49,513 nt of DNA from Mycobacterium sp. (GTDB taxonomy: Bacteria; Actinomycetota; Actinomycetes; Mycobacteriales; Mycobacteriaceae). The position numbers and the translations under genes were made by a program. The DNA lies in contig JAOPWC010000119.1 in the NCBI GenBank assembly GCA_025965895.1, forward strand, positions 1 through 49,513, in the 5' to 3' direction. This document shows, piece by piece, positions 48,024 to 49,513 of this stretch. Under the pieces are notes generated by a model. The model was not told the DNA's origin and did not search any database. It saw nothing but the letters and a program-made list of their open reading frames with translations. Within the stretch, counting starts at the first letter, position 1. Every line of letters starts with the position of its first letter.

Positions 48024-48644
48024 ATGACGCTTGACCTAACGCCGGATCAGTTGTTGTCGACCACGCGCACAGTGCGCAAACGCCTTGATTTGTCGCGCCC
48101 TGTCGAGCGGGAACTGTTGGAGGAGTGCTTCGACCTCGCCTTCCAGGCACCGACCGGCGGCAACCAGCAGGGCTGGCACTTTGTCGTCGTCACCGACGCC
48201 GACCAAAAGAAGGCTCTGGCCGAGCTGTACCGGAAATCCCAAAACGAGACCGAGCCGCCGTCGGCCCCTCCCGGACAGGAGGCCGTGATGAAGTCCGCCG
48301 CCTACCTGGCTGAGCACCTCCAGGAGGTGCCGGTCCTGGTCATCCCGTGCATCGAAGGCCGGTATGAAAACGCTCCGCACCTCTGGCAAGCCATAGCGTG
48401 GGGATCGATACTGCCCGCGACCTGGAGTTTCATGCTCGCCGCCCGGGCCAGGGGCTTGGGAACAGCATGGACGACATTGCACCTGGCCCACGAACGCGAC
48501 GCCGCCGCAGTGCTCGGGATCCCTTATGAGCAGGTGACGCAGGCGGCGCTCATACCGGTTGCTCACACGATCGGTACCGAGTTCAAGCCCGGACCCAGGA
48601 GTCCCCAATCCGAGCACATTCACTGGGATACTTATACTCGCTAA
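48024..48644 (+). CDS. Nitroreductase-family FMN oxidoreductase
   Basis: 206 residues. RTVRKRLDLSRPVERELLEE and LAFQAPTGGNQQGWHFVVV form the FMN-binding start of the nitroreductase fold, and ATWSFMLAARARGLGTAWTT with an IPYEQVTQAALIPV region closes it. The family reduces nitro groups, quinones or enones with NAD(P)H. ATG has GAGGAG nine bases upstream; an earlier in-frame start is less likely. Its stop codon is embedded in an inverted repeat and a methyltransferase gene follows after 34 bp on the same strand. Confidence 0.9.
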   Translation: MTLDLTPDQLLSTTRTVRKRLDLSRPVERELLEECFDLAFQAPTGGNQQGWHFVVVTDADQKKALAELYRKSQNETEPPSAPPGQEAVMKSAAYLAEHLQEVPVLVIPCIEGRYENAPHLWQAIAWGSILPATWSFMLAARARGLGTAWTTLHLAHERDAAAVLGIPYEQVTQAALIPVAHTIGTEFKPGPRSPQSEHIHWDTYTR

Positions 48645-48649
48645 GTATC
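48627..48649. repeat. 8-bp perfect inverted repeat across the nitroreductase stop
   Basis: GATACTTA (48627-48634) pairs with TAAGTATC (48642-48649) around 7 nt. It is AT-rich in a GC-rich surrounding and covers the stop codon (48642-48644), ending 29 bp before the methyltransferase ATG. No U-run follows, so an operator for the methyltransferase gene is as likely as a weak terminator. Confidence 0.5.
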
Positions 48650-48678
48650 TGCTTGGCTGAGATTGGAAAGGACAGCGC

Positions 48679-49513
48679 ATGGCACGCACAGACAACGACA
48701 CCTGGGACTTGGCGACCAGCGTGGGCGCAACGGCGACGATGGTCGCCGCTGCCCGGGCGATAGCTACCAAAGCCGAGAATCCTTTGATCGACGACCGGTT
48801 CGCCGATCCCCTGGTCCGCGCGGTCGGACTCGATTTCTTCACCCGGTGGGCCACAGGTGAACTCGACGCCGCTGACCTCGACGACAGCGAGTCCGCGTGG
48901 CGGCTGGACCACATGCCCGACGCGATGGCCGCCCGCACTCGCTATTTCGACTCGTTCTTTCTCGACGCGACCCAGGCCGGCATCCGCCAGGCGGTGATTC
49001 TGGCGTCCGGTCTCGACGCGCGGGCCTACCGGCTGGCGTGGCCCGCCGATATGACGGTGTTCGAGATCGACCAGCCACCGGTCATCGAGTTCAAGTCCAC
49101 CACTCTGGCGGGTCTGCGCGCCGCCCCGACGGCCGAGCTGCGCACCGTATCCATCGACCTGCGGCACGACTGGCCGGCCGCCCTGCGCGACGCGGGTCTC
49201 GACAGCGACCGGCCCACCGCCTGGATCGCCGAGGGTCTGTTCGGCTATCTGCCACCGGCAGCCCAGGACCGCCTGCTGGACAACATAACCGCGCTCAGCG
49301 CCCACGGCAGCCGACTGGCCACCGAAACCGTCCCGGACATGTCGCAGCTGGATCTGGAAAAGGCCCGCGAAGCGATGCGCAAAGCCACCGCCAAATGGCG
49401 TGAGCACGGCTTCGAACTGGAGGTTGCGGACTTGGGATACGAGGGCGAGCGCAATGAGGTCCCCACCTACCTGCAGAACCTGGGCTGGCGGTCGGTCGGT
49501 ACGCCGATCAGTC
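48679..49513 (+). CDS. SAM-dependent methyltransferase of the mycobacterial PPM1/TcmP-like family (partial)
   Basis: At least 278 residues, running off the right edge of the window with no stop. [20 protein letters not shown] at the start, [18 protein letters not shown], and [13 protein letters not shown] (SAM-binding, normally GxGLDxRAYR) identify the family that is strongly expanded in mycobacteria and annotated as putative S-adenosyl-L-methionine-dependent methyltransferases; their substrates are mostly unknown. GGAAAGGA precedes the ATG. The usual family length is about 300 residues, so only a short C-terminus is missing. Confidence 0.93.
   Translation, partial: MARTDNDTWDLATSVGATATMVAAARAIATKAENPLIDDRFADPLVRAVGLDFFTRWATGELDAADLDDSESAWRLDHMPDAMAARTRYFDSFFLDATQAGIRQAVILASGLDARAYRLAWPADMTVFEIDQPPVIEFKSTTLAGLRAAPTAELRTVSIDLRHDWPAALRDAGLDSDRPTAWIAEGLFGYLPPAAQDRLLDNITALSAHGSRLATETVPDMSQLDLEKAREAMRKATAKWREHGFELEVADLGYEGERNEVPTYLQNLGWRSVGTPIS

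Overview
This is high-GC actinobacterial DNA that I place in a non-tuberculous Mycobacterium (Mycolicibacterium-like). The main reason is that most of the window follows, in reverse, the gene order I know from M. tuberculosis Rv1002c to Rv1026: ppx2, a DUF501 gene, ftsB, eno, lpqU, mazG, mfd, a TetR regulator, glmU, prs, lpqT, rplY, pth, a pks16-type ligase, ispE, ksgA, rpfB, tatD, metG, pabB, rsmI and a protein O-mannosyltransferase. There is no rRNA, CRISPR array, intact insertion sequence or intact prophage.

Layout. 0.3-3.5 kb: a large cyclase/ATPase regulator, rich in TTA codons. 3.6-7.0 kb: a small decaying integrated element (zinc-binding small protein, small ORF, RepA/RecA-like ATPase broken by an in-frame TGA, excisionase, tyrosine integrase) beside a tRNA-Leu(UAA) gene at 7.1 kb. 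7.3-10.3 kb: class II amidotransferase, secreted acid phosphatase and flavin monooxygenase. 10.4-14.5 kb: minus-strand block ppx2, DUF501, ftsB, eno, lpqU. 14.7-18.1 kb: efeUOB iron uptake/peroxidase operon behind two tandem IdeR-like boxes. 18.1-23.6 kb: mazG (long Pro-Glu-rich tail), mfd, TetR. 23.7-27.5 kb: tRNA-Gln, glmU, prs, an ArsC-like gene, lpqT, then a TetR remnant. 28.0-30.3 kb: SDR, rplY, pth. 30.4-34.1 kb: ABC exporter pair and AMP-ligase. 34.4-38.4 kb: rpfB, ksgA, ispE, with a soluble Ser/Thr kinase inserted in opposite orientation and flanked by hairpins. 38.5-41.0 kb: tatD and metG, back to back. 41.0-43.5 kb: DUF1772-like pseudogene, then an NDH-2-like oxidoreductase coupled to an ECF41 (SigJ-type) sigma factor. 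43.6-47.2 kb: pabB, rsmI, pmt. 47.2-49.5 kb: IS110 remnant, nitroreductase, and a SAM methyltransferase cut by the window edge.

Themes. The core genes serve cell envelope and division (glmU, ftsB, rpfB, lpqU, ispE, pmt), translation (metG, pth, rplY, ksgA, rsmI, two tRNAs), nucleotide supply and hygiene (prs, mazG), repair (mfd) and folate (pabB). Iron uptake, the ECF41 module, the kinase and the mobile remnants are accessory insertions into this order. Many starts follow one pattern, a TANNNT hexamer exactly 7 nt before the start codon, which suggests leaderless transcripts; I used it to choose starts. Two gene pairs are divergent with both such promoters packed into 24-30 bp. I did not find a clearly new multi-gene system. 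The most unusual items are the nonsense-split ATPase of the tRNA-linked element, the kinase between ksgA and ispE with its paired inverted repeats, the back-to-back -10 elements of rsmI/pmt, and the MazG tail.
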